A DNA stretch of 64,000 bases from Chromobacterium sp. IIBBL 290-4. Lineage in GTDB: Bacteria > Pseudomonadota > Gammaproteobacteria > Burkholderiales > Chromobacteriaceae. Position numbers and translations under genes: made by a program. The stretch spans positions 558,001-622,000 of the forward strand of contig NZ_CP100128.1 of assembly GCF_024207115.1 (NCBI RefSeq), written 5' to 3'. Of this stretch, positions 18,894 to 28,300 are shown piece by piece (the stretch's first letter is position 1; every line of letters starts with the position of its first letter). The notes under the pieces are model-generated. The model saw only the letters and a program-made list of their open reading frames with translations, ran no database searches and was not told the DNA's origin.

Positions 18894-18922
18894 TTGCCTT
18901 GCCAAGCGGCTAGGCCTACAAT
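18894..18922 (+). promoter_or_regulatory. sigma-70 promoter of mtaD-ubiG
   Basis: TTGCCT (18894-18899) and TACAAT (18917-18922) lie 17 bases apart and 38 bases before the mtaD start codon. Confidence 0.65.
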
Positions 18923-18959
18923 CCACGACACTTTCGATACCGGATTCAGGATAATAACC

Positions 18960-20279
18960 ATGCCGCAGTCACGTTATGAAAAGATTATTTCCGCCCGCTG
19001 GATCATCACCGTGGAGACTGACGGCGAAGTCCTGGAAAACCACGCGCTAGCCATCAAGGATGGCAGGATTGCCGCCATTATTCCAGCGGCGCAGGCCGCC
19101 GCGCTAGAGGCCGATGAACGCATCGAGCTGCCCGACCATGTGCTGATGCCCGGCCTCGTCAACCTGCACGGCCACTCGGCGATGACGCTGCTGCGCGGCC
19201 TGGCCGACGACAAGGCGCTGATGGACTGGCTGACCAACCACATCTGGCCGGCCGAAGGCAAGCATGTCCGCGACGACTTCGTGTTCGACGGCGCGCTGCT
19301 GGCCATGGGCGAGATGATCCGCGGCGGCACCACCACCATCAACGACATGTATTTCTACAACGCCGCGATGGCGCGCGCCGGCCTGGCCTCGGGCATGCGC
19401 ACCTTCGTCGGCTGTTCCATCCTGGAATTCCCGACCAATTACGCCACCAACGCCGACGATTACATCGCCAAAGGCATGGCCGAGCGCAGCCAGTTCCTGG
19501 GCGAAGACCTGGTCACCTTCACCCTGGCGCCGCACGCGCCCTACACCGTATCGGACGACACCTTCCGCAAGGTTGTGACGCTGGCCGAGCAAGAAGACAT
19601 GCTGATCCACTGCCACATCCACGAAACCGCGGAAGAAGTGAGCAACAGCGTCAAGGATCACGGCCAACGCCCGCTGGCCCGCCTGCAAGGCCTGGGCATG
19701 CTGTCGCCGCGCCTGGTGGCCGCCCACATGGTGCATTTGAACGACGCTGAAATCGAGCTGGTGGCCAAGTACGGCGTATCGGCCGCCCACAACCCGGCCT
19801 CCAATATGAAGCTGGCCTCCGGCATCGCGCCGGTGGACAAGATGCTGGCCGCCGGCGTGGCGGTGGGCATCGGCACCGACGGCGCCGCCTCCAACAACAA
19901 GCTGGACATGCTGGCGGAAACCCGCCTGGCCGCGCTGCTGGCCAAGGTCGGCACGCTGAACCCCACTTCCGTTCCCGCCGCCGCCGCCATCCGCATGGCC
20001 ACGCTGAACGGCGCGCGCGCGCTGGGCATCGCCGACAAGGTGGGCTCGGTCAAGGAAGGCAAGGACGCCGACCTGATCGCCATCGACCTGTCGGCGCTGG
20101 AAACCGCGCCGGCTTTCGATCCGATTTCGCACGTGGTGTACGCCGCCGGCCGCGAGCAGGTCAGCCACGTCTGGGTCAAGGGCCGCGCGCTGATGGCCGG
20201 CCGCAAGCTGTCCACCCTGGACGAAAGCAATTTGAAAGCCCGCGCCGACGACTGGCGCAACCGCATTCTGGCGAAGTAA
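18960..20279 (+). CDS. mtaD: 5-methylthioadenosine/S-adenosylhomocysteine deaminase (TRZ/ATZ amidohydrolase)
   Basis: The protein has 439 residues; ATG 18960 has AGGA eight bases upstream. It is a metal-dependent amidohydrolase: H70 and H72 (NLHGHS), H219 and neighbours in HCHIHE, a further His in AAHMVHL, and D307 in GTDGAASNN provide the metal site and catalytic acid. The family removes the amino group from methylthioadenosine or S-adenosylhomocysteine, which accumulate from SAM-dependent reactions. The next gene, four bases away, is the SAM-using methyltransferase ubiG, so clearing the inhibitor SAH beside its producer makes sense. Other members act on triazine-like or cytosine-like rings, so the exact substrate is inferred. 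Confidence 0.88.
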   Translation: MPQSRYEKIISARWIITVETDGEVLENHALAIKDGRIAAIIPAAQAAALEADERIELPDHVLMPGLVNLHGHSAMTLLRGLADDKALMDWLTNHIWPAEGKHVRDDFVFDGALLAMGEMIRGGTTTINDMYFYNAAMARAGLASGMRTFVGCSILEFPTNYATNADDYIAKGMAERSQFLGEDLVTFTLAPHAPYTVSDDTFRKVVTLAEQEDMLIHCHIHETAEEVSNSVKDHGQRPLARLQGLGMLSPRLVAAHMVHLNDAEIELVAKYGVSAAHNPASNMKLASGIAPVDKMLAAGVAVGIGTDGAASNNKLDMLAETRLAALLAKVGTLNPTSVPAAAAIRMATLNGARALGIADKVGSVKEGKDADLIAIDLSALETAPAFDPISHVVYAAGREQVSHVWVKGRALMAGRKLSTLDESNLKARADDWRNRILAK

Positions 20280-20282
20280 AGC

Positions 20283-20984
20283 ATGAGCAACGTAGACGAA
20301 CTCGAAATCGACAAATTCAGCCAGCTGGCGCACAAGTGGTGGGACAAGGACAGCGAATTCAAGCCGCTGCACGAGATAAACCCGCTGCGCCTGGACTTCA
20401 TCGACAGCCACGCCTCCATCGCCGGCAAGAAGGTGCTGGACGTGGGCTGCGGCGGCGGCATTCTGGCGGAAAGCATGGCGCTGAAAGGCGCGCAGGTGAC
20501 CGGCATAGATCTGGCCAAGAAATCGCTGAAAGTGGCGCAGCTGCACAGCCTGGAAACCGGCGTGCCGCTGGATTACCGCTGCGTGGCGGTGGAAGATCTG
20601 GCGGCGGAGATGCCCGGCCAGTTCGACGTGGTGACCTGCATGGAAATGCTGGAGCACGTGCCCGATCCGCAAAGCGTGGTGCGCGCCTGCGCCACGCTGG
20701 TGAAGCCGGGCGGCTGGGTATTCTTCTCCACGCTGAACCGCAACGCCAAGGCCTATCTGTTGGCGGTGGTGGGCGCGGAATACGTGCTGAACATGCTGCC
20801 GCGCGGCACGCATGACTACGCGCGCTTCCTCAAGCCTTCCGAGCTGGGCCGCATGGCCCGCCACGCCGGCCTGGGCTTGTCCACGGTGAAGGGCATGGGC
20901 TACAACCCGATCAGCCGCATTTATTCGCTCAACGACGACACCGCCGTCAACTACCTGATGGCCACCCGGCGCGCCGCCGAATAA
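20283..20984 (+). CDS. ubiG: ubiquinone biosynthesis O-methyltransferase UbiG
   Basis: The protein has 233 residues, the normal length. UbiG carries out both O-methylation steps in ubiquinone synthesis using [12 protein letters not shown] (51-59) is SAM motif I, VTGIDLA is motif II and [16 protein letters not shown] is motif [29 protein letters not shown] is the diagnostic N terminus of UbiG (read in two parts [10 protein letters not shown] and [12 protein letters not shown]). It follows mtaD by three bases and is surely cotranscribed with it. Confidence 0.96.
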   Translation: MSNVDELEIDKFSQLAHKWWDKDSEFKPLHEINPLRLDFIDSHASIAGKKVLDVGCGGGILAESMALKGAQVTGIDLAKKSLKVAQLHSLETGVPLDYRCVAVEDLAAEMPGQFDVVTCMEMLEHVPDPQSVVRACATLVKPGGWVFFSTLNRNAKAYLLAVVGAEYVLNMLPRGTHDYARFLKPSELGRMARHAGLGLSTVKGMGYNPISRIYSLNDDTAVNYLMATRRAAE

Positions 20985-20993
20985 CCCCATCCA

Positions 20994-21023
20994 GCCGGCT
21001 CGTACCCGCGAGCCGGCTTCTCC
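20994..21023 (+). terminator. terminator after ubiG
   Basis: GCCGGCTCG (20994-21002) and CGAGCCGGC (21009-21017) form a perfect 9-bp stem followed by TTCTCC, ten bases after the ubiG stop. Confidence 0.65.
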
Positions 21024-21350
21024 CCCTCGCTCTCTTCTCCCGCTCAAGCCACTCGGACGTTTGTCGCTGGCTTTGACATAACTGGCAGCTTTCTGCCGCC
21101 CTTCCTGCGCCTTCACTCTGCAAATTTGCCTTTGCTGCCGAATTCCATGCCGAACCCTGATTTCATTGCTTAAAAATGGAAAAGCATAATATTTCAAATC
21201 AAGAAGTCGAGATTACGATAAAACATGCGCTTTAATCTCCTGATTGATATGATAGCGCCCGATCCGAGGGGGCTTGACGCATTCTCGATCCGTCTCCGAT
21301 TGGCGATTTCGCCCAAATGGAATGAATACATACCGGCAGACAGACAAAAT

Positions 21351-21386
21351 ATTGCCCGACAATCTGCCAAATACTTGCCGTACAAT
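21351..21386 (+). promoter_or_regulatory. promoter with overlapping inverted-repeat operator of the GntR gene
   Basis: TACAAT (21381-21386) is a good -10; 17 bases upstream lies GACAAT (21358-21363) as a weak -35. The palindrome ATTG-N5-CAAT (21351-21363) covers this -35 and an outer pair GGCAGA/TCTGCC encloses it. The layout suits autorepression by the GntR-type protein, which is inference. Confidence 0.45.
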
Positions 21387-21425
21387 ACGCACCAGAACGA
21401 TAAAATTGATTTCCGGAGATGATTC

Positions 21426-22094
21426 ATGACTTTCAAGGCCAACGACCTCTTGACCGAGCAGATCGCGCAGTATCTCGGCAAGCAGATCATCCAAGGCGAC
21501 ATGAAGCCGGGCGAGCGCATTCAGGAATTGCGCATCGCCGCCGAGCTTGAAGTCAGCCGCGGCTCGGTGCGCGAGGCCTTGCTGATTTTGCAGCGCCGCC
21601 ACTTGGTCGATATCTTCCCGCGCCGCGGCGCAGTCGTCGCCAGCATCAGCCCTAATGATGTGCGGGACTTCTTTGAGATGTGGTTCTTATTGCTGGAGCG
21701 CGTGGTGCAAAACCTGGCCGCCGGCTGGCAAAACGACGACCTCGCCCGCTTCATCGAACTGATGGCGCAGCTGGAAGAAGACAACCACCACGCCGATCTG
21801 CAGGCTTTCTACGATCACGGCATCGAGTTTCTGTCCGCCTTGTACCGCCACGCCGGCAACCGCTACCTGACCGAAACGCTGAACGACATGCTGCCGCTGA
21901 CCCAGCGCTGCCTGTACGCCATTCTGCGCGCAGGCCAAAGCCAGATGAACCGCACCCATGAGTTCCTGGAAAGCCTGCTGAAAACGCTGATCGCCCGCGA
22001 CACCAGCAAGCTCAAGCAGATGGTGGCCGAATTCGGCCGCGACTACAGCGAGCTGGCCCAAAGCGCCGTCGAAGCGCTGGCTGGCAAAGGCTGA
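21426..22094 (+). CDS. GntR-family transcriptional regulator, FadR/FCD type
   Basis: A regulator of 222 residues. The N-terminal winged helix-turn-helix contains MKPGERIQELRIAAELEVSR and GSVREALLILQRR, typical of GntR proteins; residues about 85-215 form an all-helical FCD effector domain with scattered His/Asp (YDHGIEFLSAL, RTHEFLESLL) that may bind a metal and a carboxylate. FCD regulators mostly repress sugar-acid, organic-acid or fatty-acid genes. No catabolic gene lies beside it, so its regulon is not visible here. GGAGATGATTC precedes the ATG. Confidence 0.88.
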   Translation: MTFKANDLLTEQIAQYLGKQIIQGDMKPGERIQELRIAAELEVSRGSVREALLILQRRHLVDIFPRRGAVVASISPNDVRDFFEMWFLLLERVVQNLAAGWQNDDLARFIELMAQLEEDNHHADLQAFYDHGIEFLSALYRHAGNRYLTETLNDMLPLTQRCLYAILRAGQSQMNRTHEFLESLLKTLIARDTSKLKQMVAEFGRDYSELAQSAVEALAGKG

Positions 22095-22112
22095 GACTCC
22101 GCAACGCCCTTG

Positions 22113-22134
22113 CCGGGCAGCCGCAGCTGCCCGG
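22113..22134. terminator. hairpin between convergent GntR and metallophosphoesterase genes
   Basis: CCGGGCAGC (22113-22121) and GCTGCCCGG (22126-22134) form a 9-bp stem with a CGCA loop in the 63-base gap between convergent genes. No T run on either side. Confidence 0.5.
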
Positions 22135-22157
22135 ACATCGCCGCGGCCTAGCGCCCG

Positions 22158-23345
22158 CTAGGCAAGCGGCCAGCGCTTTTCGCCGTTCTCATCGTACAGC
22201 GTCTCGGCCAGGTCTCCGCCATTCAACTCCACCCGGGCGAAGCCGTTCAGCACCCGCTGCGGATACTGGCCATCGCCGGCCGATTTCGTCTCCGCCCACG
22301 CCACCTGCGGCTTGCCGTTCAGTACGCTGGCGACGCCGTAAGGAATGGCTCCATGCCCGACGCAGCGCGCCCGCATGCCATTTTGCGGCTGATAGCAGAT
22401 CACATTGTGCAGATGCCCCCAATACCAGTAGTCCGGGGCGCGCCCTAAAGCGCCGCTCACCGCCTGGCATAGCGCATTCGGCTCTCCGACCATCGAATAC
22501 CCCTGATGATGGGAGAGCACCATGATCTTGCCCTGCCAGCCAGCCGCCACCTCCTTAAGCCAGGCGGTCTGTCCATCGCCCAGCGCGCCGTCCATGTACA
22601 GATTCCACTTGTCGCTCCAATAAGCGGTGTCCAGCCCCAGGATCAGCCAATTGGAATTGAACAGGCTGAAATAGCTGGTGCCCTGCTGCAAGGGGAAACG
22701 GCTGGCCAGCACGCCGAAATAGCCGAAGGCGCCGTTATACATCTCATGGTTGGAGTTGAGCGTCAGCTGCCCGCGCGCGCCGCTTGGCCAGCCGGCAAAA
22801 TCCTGGTTCTCGTCCGAACCCACGCCGGCGTAATAGACATCGCCCAGATGGATGGTGTAATCGGCCGGCCGGCCGGCCATCGCCGTTGCCACCTTGTGGG
22901 CGATGTAATCCCCGGTTCCCCAGTCGCCGGCGATATTGAAGCTGACCTTGTCGGGTATGGCCAGATGACAGGGCTGCGTCCGCCACGGCGCCCGATTTTC
23001 CAGATGCTCGATCCACTGCGTCAGCGCTTCTCCCCACAATGGGTCCAGCAGCTCCCACTTGCGACAGCCCAGCAGCGTGCCGTCGTCCATCACCCGCGTC
23101 GGCAGCTGCACCTCGGTGGTCGGCAGCGGCTTGCCGTCCTCCAAACGGCCCAGAATCGACAAGCCATTGGCGAACTCCCACGGCACGCCCTCCGCGCTGA
23201 GCGCATCGGGATTATTGATCACCGCCCTTGCCTGAGCGTCGATCTGCTTCAGCTTCGCCAAGATTCGCTGCTGCTGTTGCAGATCTTGCTCAACGCCCGC
23301 CAAGCCTTGCTCTATCCGGTCTTTCCATTCATCGAAAATGCCCAT
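22158..23345 (-). CDS. calcineurin-type metallophosphoesterase
   Basis: A protein of 395 residues. Metal ligands are seen in order: NIAGDWGTG (first GD), HLGDVYYAG (GDxxY), LNSNHEMYNG (NHE), VLSHHQGYS (H) and WGHLHNV (GHxH), the full calcineurin-like phosphoesterase set. The first 60 residues are a helical, Gln-rich stretch without a signal peptide, so the protein is probably cytoplasmic. GGGGAGG lies before the ATG. It is the third gene of an operon behind the GMC/hydrolase fusion and the diheme cytochrome (39 bases after the latter). Its role in that unit is unknown; purple-acid-phosphatase-like or phosphodiesterase activity is possible. Confidence 0.85.
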   Translation of the reverse strand: MGIFDEWKDRIEQGLAGVEQDLQQQQRILAKLKQIDAQARAVINNPDALSAEGVPWEFANGLSILGRLEDGKPLPTTEVQLPTRVMDDGTLLGCRKWELLDPLWGEALTQWIEHLENRAPWRTQPCHLAIPDKVSFNIAGDWGTGDYIAHKVATAMAGRPADYTIHLGDVYYAGVGSDENQDFAGWPSGARGQLTLNSNHEMYNGAFGYFGVLASRFPLQQGTSYFSLFNSNWLILGLDTAYWSDKWNLYMDGALGDGQTAWLKEVAAGWQGKIMVLSHHQGYSMVGEPNALCQAVSGALGRAPDYWYWGHLHNVICYQPQNGMRARCVGHGAIPYGVASVLNGKPQVAWAETKSAGDGQYPQRVLNGFARVELNGGDLAETLYDENGEKRWPLA

Positions 23346-23384
23346 CGCTTGCCTCCCCTTCTCAGGAATCGCCGCCGACGGCGG

Positions 23385-25271
23385 CTACAAGGTCTTCATG
23401 TATTCGATCAAGTCCCACTTCTCGCTGTCGCTAAGATGAATGCCGTATTCGTGCCCGCTGTTGTGGTTGCCCGGCAGGCGGGTATCGAACTTGAAGTATC
23501 CTCCGCCCTTGACCTCCGGCCCCGCCGAGCTGAAACCCACGTTGCGGACATCGAACACGCTGGAGCCGCGGTAGAACACCTTGGGCCGTTTGTCCGGCGG
23601 CTGCAGCAAATCCCACAGCGTCGGCACCGAACCGTTGTGCAGATAGGGCCCGCGCAGCCAGATGCCGTCCGTCGGCGTATTGCTGTAGCTCTGCGTCTTG
23701 CGGTAGGCGCCGAAATCGAACGGCGGCTTCTTGAACTCATGGAACTTGTCCACCAGGCCCACGGTGAATGAATTGACGCGATAGGGGTCGGTGCCAAGCT
23801 CATCCAAACCCACCGTCACCTGGCCGGTGGCGGCCTTGCCGAAATCATGGCAGCTGGTGCAGTTACCTTCCCACAAGGTCCGCCCGCGCGACACTCGCAC
23901 TTGGTCCAGTCCGCCAAACGGCCACTTCGGCGGCTGATGGGTCAGCAGCCAATCGGTCACGCGGGTGAATTCGGCCGGCAGCACCGATTGCGGCGTGGCG
24001 CCCACCGCCATCGCCGCGGCGTAATTGCGTTCGTGGATGTCGTTGTTGTTGCCGTCCCAGTGCAGATACATCGATTCGCGCGGCTTCTGGTTCCAGATCT
24101 GCGGCAGATCCACCGTGCCTATGGTGGAATCGTCCGGGAAGCCGAAGATCACCATCTTGGTGGGATTGAAAGTGTCGGTGCGGCCGGGTCCCTGCAGCGG
24201 CCGCAGCTTTTGCCAGGCGTACTGCTTTTCCTGCTTGAGGAAGGCCTGCTGGCTGGCCGGCACGATCAGGAAGCGGTAGAACAGCTTTTCGATGGGCCCC
24301 AGATCGTAATGCTGCTCGATGGCGTCCATCACCTTGCTCTTGAAGTTAGGATCGCCGGCGCAGTCGTACAGGAACCACTGGAAGGACTCCAGGTCCAGCA
24401 GCGCCGCCGGCGCGGTGGGCACCGGCACCGGCACGTCATCCGCGCTCTTGCGGTACTGCCCGGTATGGCATAGCGCGCAGTTGGGCTCGACCGACGGATA
24501 GCCTATCTGCCGCTTGGCCAGGCCTATGGGCAGATCATGCCCGCCCTCGTAGATGAAGCCGAAGGTCTGCCAGCCGGTGCCCATCCTGGGCATGCGCTGA
24601 GCGCACACTTGCGGCAAGACCGAGAAAACATAGAGCGGAATGCGCGCGTCCGGTCCCAGGCCGATGGCGGCGTACTTGAAGTGGTCCACATCGGATGCGA
24701 TGGGCGGCTGCGGCACTTCGCGGAACAGATTGAGCCAGGTCTCGAAACCGACAAAGCCCAAGACCAGGGCGACGATGAGCGCCGCCTTGCGGCAGCGGCC
24801 GCAGAAACAATGGCAGAAGCAGCGCCACAGCCCGCGCAAGCCGGCGCGGATCAGCGGCCATGGCCTGTGCTCGGGCGGCATGCCGGCGTACAGCAGGCCG
24901 CCCAGGATCAGGAACATCGCCCCGTCCGAGTACAGCAACGGCCGGAACGCATCCGGATAGCCCGAAGTCTGGATCAGGTAAATCCAGAACACCACGGCGA
25001 TCAACCGCGACAATACGCACAGCCAGGCGTACACCGGGTAGCGCTCGGCGCGGACGCCGGCCGGCGCGTAAAACAGGCTGACGCCCACCAGCAGCATGCC
25101 GGCGTTTTGCAGCCAGGGGTAAACCGCCTGGGCCGGCAGGCCGAAGTAGCTGTTCAAGTAGTCCGGCCACAGCAGCGCCGGCACCGCGAACACCATATTG
25201 ATGAGAATCCCGATCCAGATGAACCGCTGAAACCAACGGATCGCGGGCTGGGCGGAGCAGGCGTTTTCCAT
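23385..25271 (-). CDS. membrane-anchored diheme c-type cytochrome (RoxA/MauG-like domain)
   Basis: A protein of 628 residues. Four or five membrane helices occupy residues 17-180 (IGILINMVFAVPALLW, AGMLLVGVSLFYAP, LSRLIAVVFWIYLI, MFLILGGLLYAG, ALIVALVLGFVGF). A large domain, presumably periplasmic, follows with two heme-binding sites, CALCH (265-269) and CTSCH (471-475). GPYLHNGSVPTLWDLL near 555 is a signature shared with MauG/RoxA-type diheme enzymes. A cysteine cluster, CFCHCFCGRC (151-160), lies just before the last helix. It could accept electrons from the GMC enzyme encoded upstream, or itself be an oxygenase; both are inference. It starts 51 bases after the fusion gene. Confidence 0.8.
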   Translation of the reverse strand: MENACSAQPAIRWFQRFIWIGILINMVFAVPALLWPDYLNSYFGLPAQAVYPWLQNAGMLLVGVSLFYAPAGVRAERYPVYAWLCVLSRLIAVVFWIYLIQTSGYPDAFRPLLYSDGAMFLILGGLLYAGMPPEHRPWPLIRAGLRGLWRCFCHCFCGRCRKAALIVALVLGFVGFETWLNLFREVPQPPIASDVDHFKYAAIGLGPDARIPLYVFSVLPQVCAQRMPRMGTGWQTFGFIYEGGHDLPIGLAKRQIGYPSVEPNCALCHTGQYRKSADDVPVPVPTAPAALLDLESFQWFLYDCAGDPNFKSKVMDAIEQHYDLGPIEKLFYRFLIVPASQQAFLKQEKQYAWQKLRPLQGPGRTDTFNPTKMVIFGFPDDSTIGTVDLPQIWNQKPRESMYLHWDGNNNDIHERNYAAAMAVGATPQSVLPAEFTRVTDWLLTHQPPKWPFGGLDQVRVSRGRTLWEGNCTSCHDFGKAATGQVTVGLDELGTDPYRVNSFTVGLVDKFHEFKKPPFDFGAYRKTQSYSNTPTDGIWLRGPYLHNGSVPTLWDLLQPPDKRPKVFYRGSSVFDVRNVGFSSAGPEVKGGGYFKFDTRLPGNHNSGHEYGIHLSDSEKWDLIEYMKTL

Positions 25272-25322
25272 GACTTCATCCTCGTGGCGCCGCCCCGGGC
25301 GGGGCGGCTGCAGGGTTCAGGA

Positions 25323-28300
25323 TTAGGCGGTCTTGTCCAGATGGACCACGATGGCCGGGTAGATGTCCAGCGCCGCGCTCTTGCCGAACATGCAGTCGAT
25401 ATGGCCGTAGCCCGGCACCACCAGCCGGCTGTAGCTCTCCGGCCCGTAGCTCGCCACCAGCTTGTCGTAAGTGCGCTGCGTGCTTTCCGGCAGATAGCAC
25501 TCGTTGTTCGCGCCGCTGATGAACAGGATGGGCAGCTGCAGCCGGTCGAAGTGCGGCATGTAGGCGTCCGCGCCGTCAAAAGCCACCAGATGCCCCGCGC
25601 GGCACATCCGCGCCAGATGCTCCATGGTGCGCATATTGGCGATGCCGAACAGCTCGTGCAGATTGTCGTGCAGCGTTTCATTCAGCTTGTCGTGGCGATA
25701 CAGCGAGGCGTACATGAAGGTGATGCGGTGGCACACCGGGTTGTCGCAATAGCCCTGCGCCTCCGCCAGCGCATAGCCTTTCAGCGCGGTGTCGTACAGT
25801 TTTTCGAACCAGCTGGAGTCGGTCGCGGTGTAGGCGGTCAGCGACTGCACGCCCAGCTTGTCCAGCACGCTGGGCAGATGCAGCCCGGTCTTCACCGCGG
25901 TGGCCGGCGGCACCACGATGTCGGCGGCGATCTGCGAGCACACCACCGAGCGCACGCCTTCCAGCCCGGCCAGCAGCGACATGAAGAAAGTGGTGGCGCC
26001 GTAGCAATGCACCACGCACTGCACGTCCTTGGCGCCGGTCGCCTCGCGGATTTGCCGGATCGCCGCCGGATAGTCGTAGCGGGCGATCTGATCGCCATCC
26101 CACTGCTCCTTGCTGGCGGGCAGCAGGATGCTGACGCGGAAATCCAGCAGCCACACGTCGTAGCCGTGCTGGTACAGGTACTCCAGCAGATTGGTGGCGA
26201 TGGTGTCGGTGGAGAAGATGTTGGACCCCACGCCCAGGCCGTGAACCAGCATCACCGGCCCCTTCGTCCCGCCCTGGTAGCGGGTGAGCTTCAGGTCCAC
26301 GCCATCCTCGGTGCGGAAGAAAGTCACCTCCGGCGCGCCCGCGTTCAACGGCCGCTTGCGGCGCGGCGGCGCCTCCGGGTTGAAGTAGACATTGGGCGCC
26401 AGCACGCCGCCGTAACTGTCCCACAGCACGCCGGCGAAGTATTCGCCGAAACGGGCCAGCTGTTTCAGCCTCTCGGCCTCGCTGTCCACGTTCAGCACCT
26501 TCATCGTGGTCATCTGCCGCGCGAAATCGGCCGGCGCGATATGCAGGACGCCGCTGCCGACGACCTCGCCAGAATCATCGGCGCCGCGATAAACGGTGAC
26601 ATACAGCGTGCTGGTGTCCGACCATACCCTGAGCGCGCTGTGATTGCTCGGCACGTACTTGAAGGCGCTGAAGAAGAACTCAGCGCCATCCTCGGCCGTC
26701 AGCCGCATGTTGTAGTTCATGTGCCGCACGCCCACCTGCTCCGGATACTCCTCGAACAGATTGAACACCCCGTGGCTGACCGTCAGCGGCAACGGCGACA
26801 GCGCCGGCGCGTCCAGAGTGCCGACGATGGACGCCTGGTGCTTGGGGTTGGAAATCAACTGCTCCAGATCGTCCGATTCCACGGTGACGGTGAAACCCAT
26901 GGCCGAGCCGGCATCCTTGCCGGCCTGGTACGCCGCCTGGTAGACGGCCAGATCCGTGCCCGCCGGCTGGCGATGGGCGGTGGAGAAGAAGCCCTTCATC
27001 GTCTCTGTGAATTCGATGCCCGGCTTGGCTGCCGCCTGCGGCGCGCGCGGGGCGGAAGGCAGCGCGTAGTCTATGCTCCAGCCTCGGTCCGCCGCCAGCA
27101 GCGCCATCGCGCGCTCGCTGATGGCGGAAATGGTCAAGAGCGGGTTGACCGCCAGCGAAGTGGGAATGACCGAGCCGTCGGTGACGTACAGCCCCGGATA
27201 CACCGCCTCGCCCGCCTGGCCGCTGAACACCTGGCCCTTGTGATTGACCACGCCTTGCGCGGCGTCCTCGCCCATCACGCAGCCGCCCAGCGGATGCACG
27301 GTGATCAGGCTGTGGCGGAACAGCTCGGTCCAGATCGGATTGCGCACATAGATGCCGCCCAGCGCGCGCGTCGACTCCAACAGCCGCGCGTTGCCGATCT
27401 CGAAATTGGGCTGCTCGCCCACGCCCGGCCACTCCAGCTTCAGCTGGTCATGCTCATCCAGCGCCATCACGCCGGCGCCGTCGTCATGGCTCATGATCAG
27501 ATAGGTCTGCAGACGGTTCATCGCGCCGTGATAAGGCCCGCGCAAGGCGCTGTCCGCCTCCCGCGCCAGATAGGCGAGCTTAGCGCCCATCCCGGTTTCG
27601 GCCGGCTGCCCCAGTTCCGCTGACGCCAGCGCCATGGCCGGCTTCATGACTTCGCCGATGGCGCCGGGAATGGAGCCTTCCTCTATCACCATGCGCTTGC
27701 GCCAGTCGGCTTCGTCGCGCATGTCGATGATGGAGGTGATACAGGGGCCGACCGGGCCGATTTCCTTGGCCGAATGCGTGCCGAAGCCTATGCCGTTGAT
27801 GCGCTCGTCGTTGTTGTAGCCGAAGCCCAGAATGTCGCCGTTGCCGCTCATATGCTTGCCCAGCTCGCCGGACAGCGCCAAACCCTGCTCGCGCGAGCGC
27901 AGCAGGATTTCGGTGGAGCCCAGCGTGCCAGCGGACAGAATGACGATGTCGGCCTTGACGAACAGCGTCGGCGCGTCGAATTTCTCGCGCCCGGTGCCCA
28001 CGTACTGGTAGTGCACGATCCAGCCGTCGCCGTCGCGCTCCAGATGGCGCACCGAGGCCTGGCAGAAGATTTCCGCGCCGTGGTTGCTGGCGTCCGGCAG
28101 ATAATTCATCAACGTGGTGTTCTTGGCCTTGTTGTTGCAGCCGGATACGCAGTCGCCGCAATAATTGCACGGCAGCTGCTCCACGCCGACGTGATTGCGG
28201 TCGCCCGGCAGCTTGTCGAAGGTGACGTTGATCGGCGGGCGGTAGAAAACGTGCTTGTCCTTGAGCCGGTCCGACGACTTTCGGTTGGCCTCCAGCTTGG

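Larger units (their letters stand above)
20985..21425. other. 441-base intergenic region upstream of the GntR-family gene
   Basis: It holds the ubiG terminator at the left, an AT-rich stretch (21150-21400) clearly lower in GC than the neighbours, and the promoter and putative operator of the GntR gene at the right. The small frames on both strands are short or antisense to the regulator and lack ribosome sites; none is called. Confidence 0.5.

Noticed and set aside
19104..21197. 697-codon open frame on the minus strand
   Set aside because: Antisense to mtaD and ubiG; composition shadow of GC-rich wobble positions.
24537..27623. 1028-codon open frame on the plus strand
   Set aside because: It is antisense to the cytochrome and GMC genes, is rich in Arg/His/Gln/Ala/Val as expected from a GC-rich complement, and has no domain motif.
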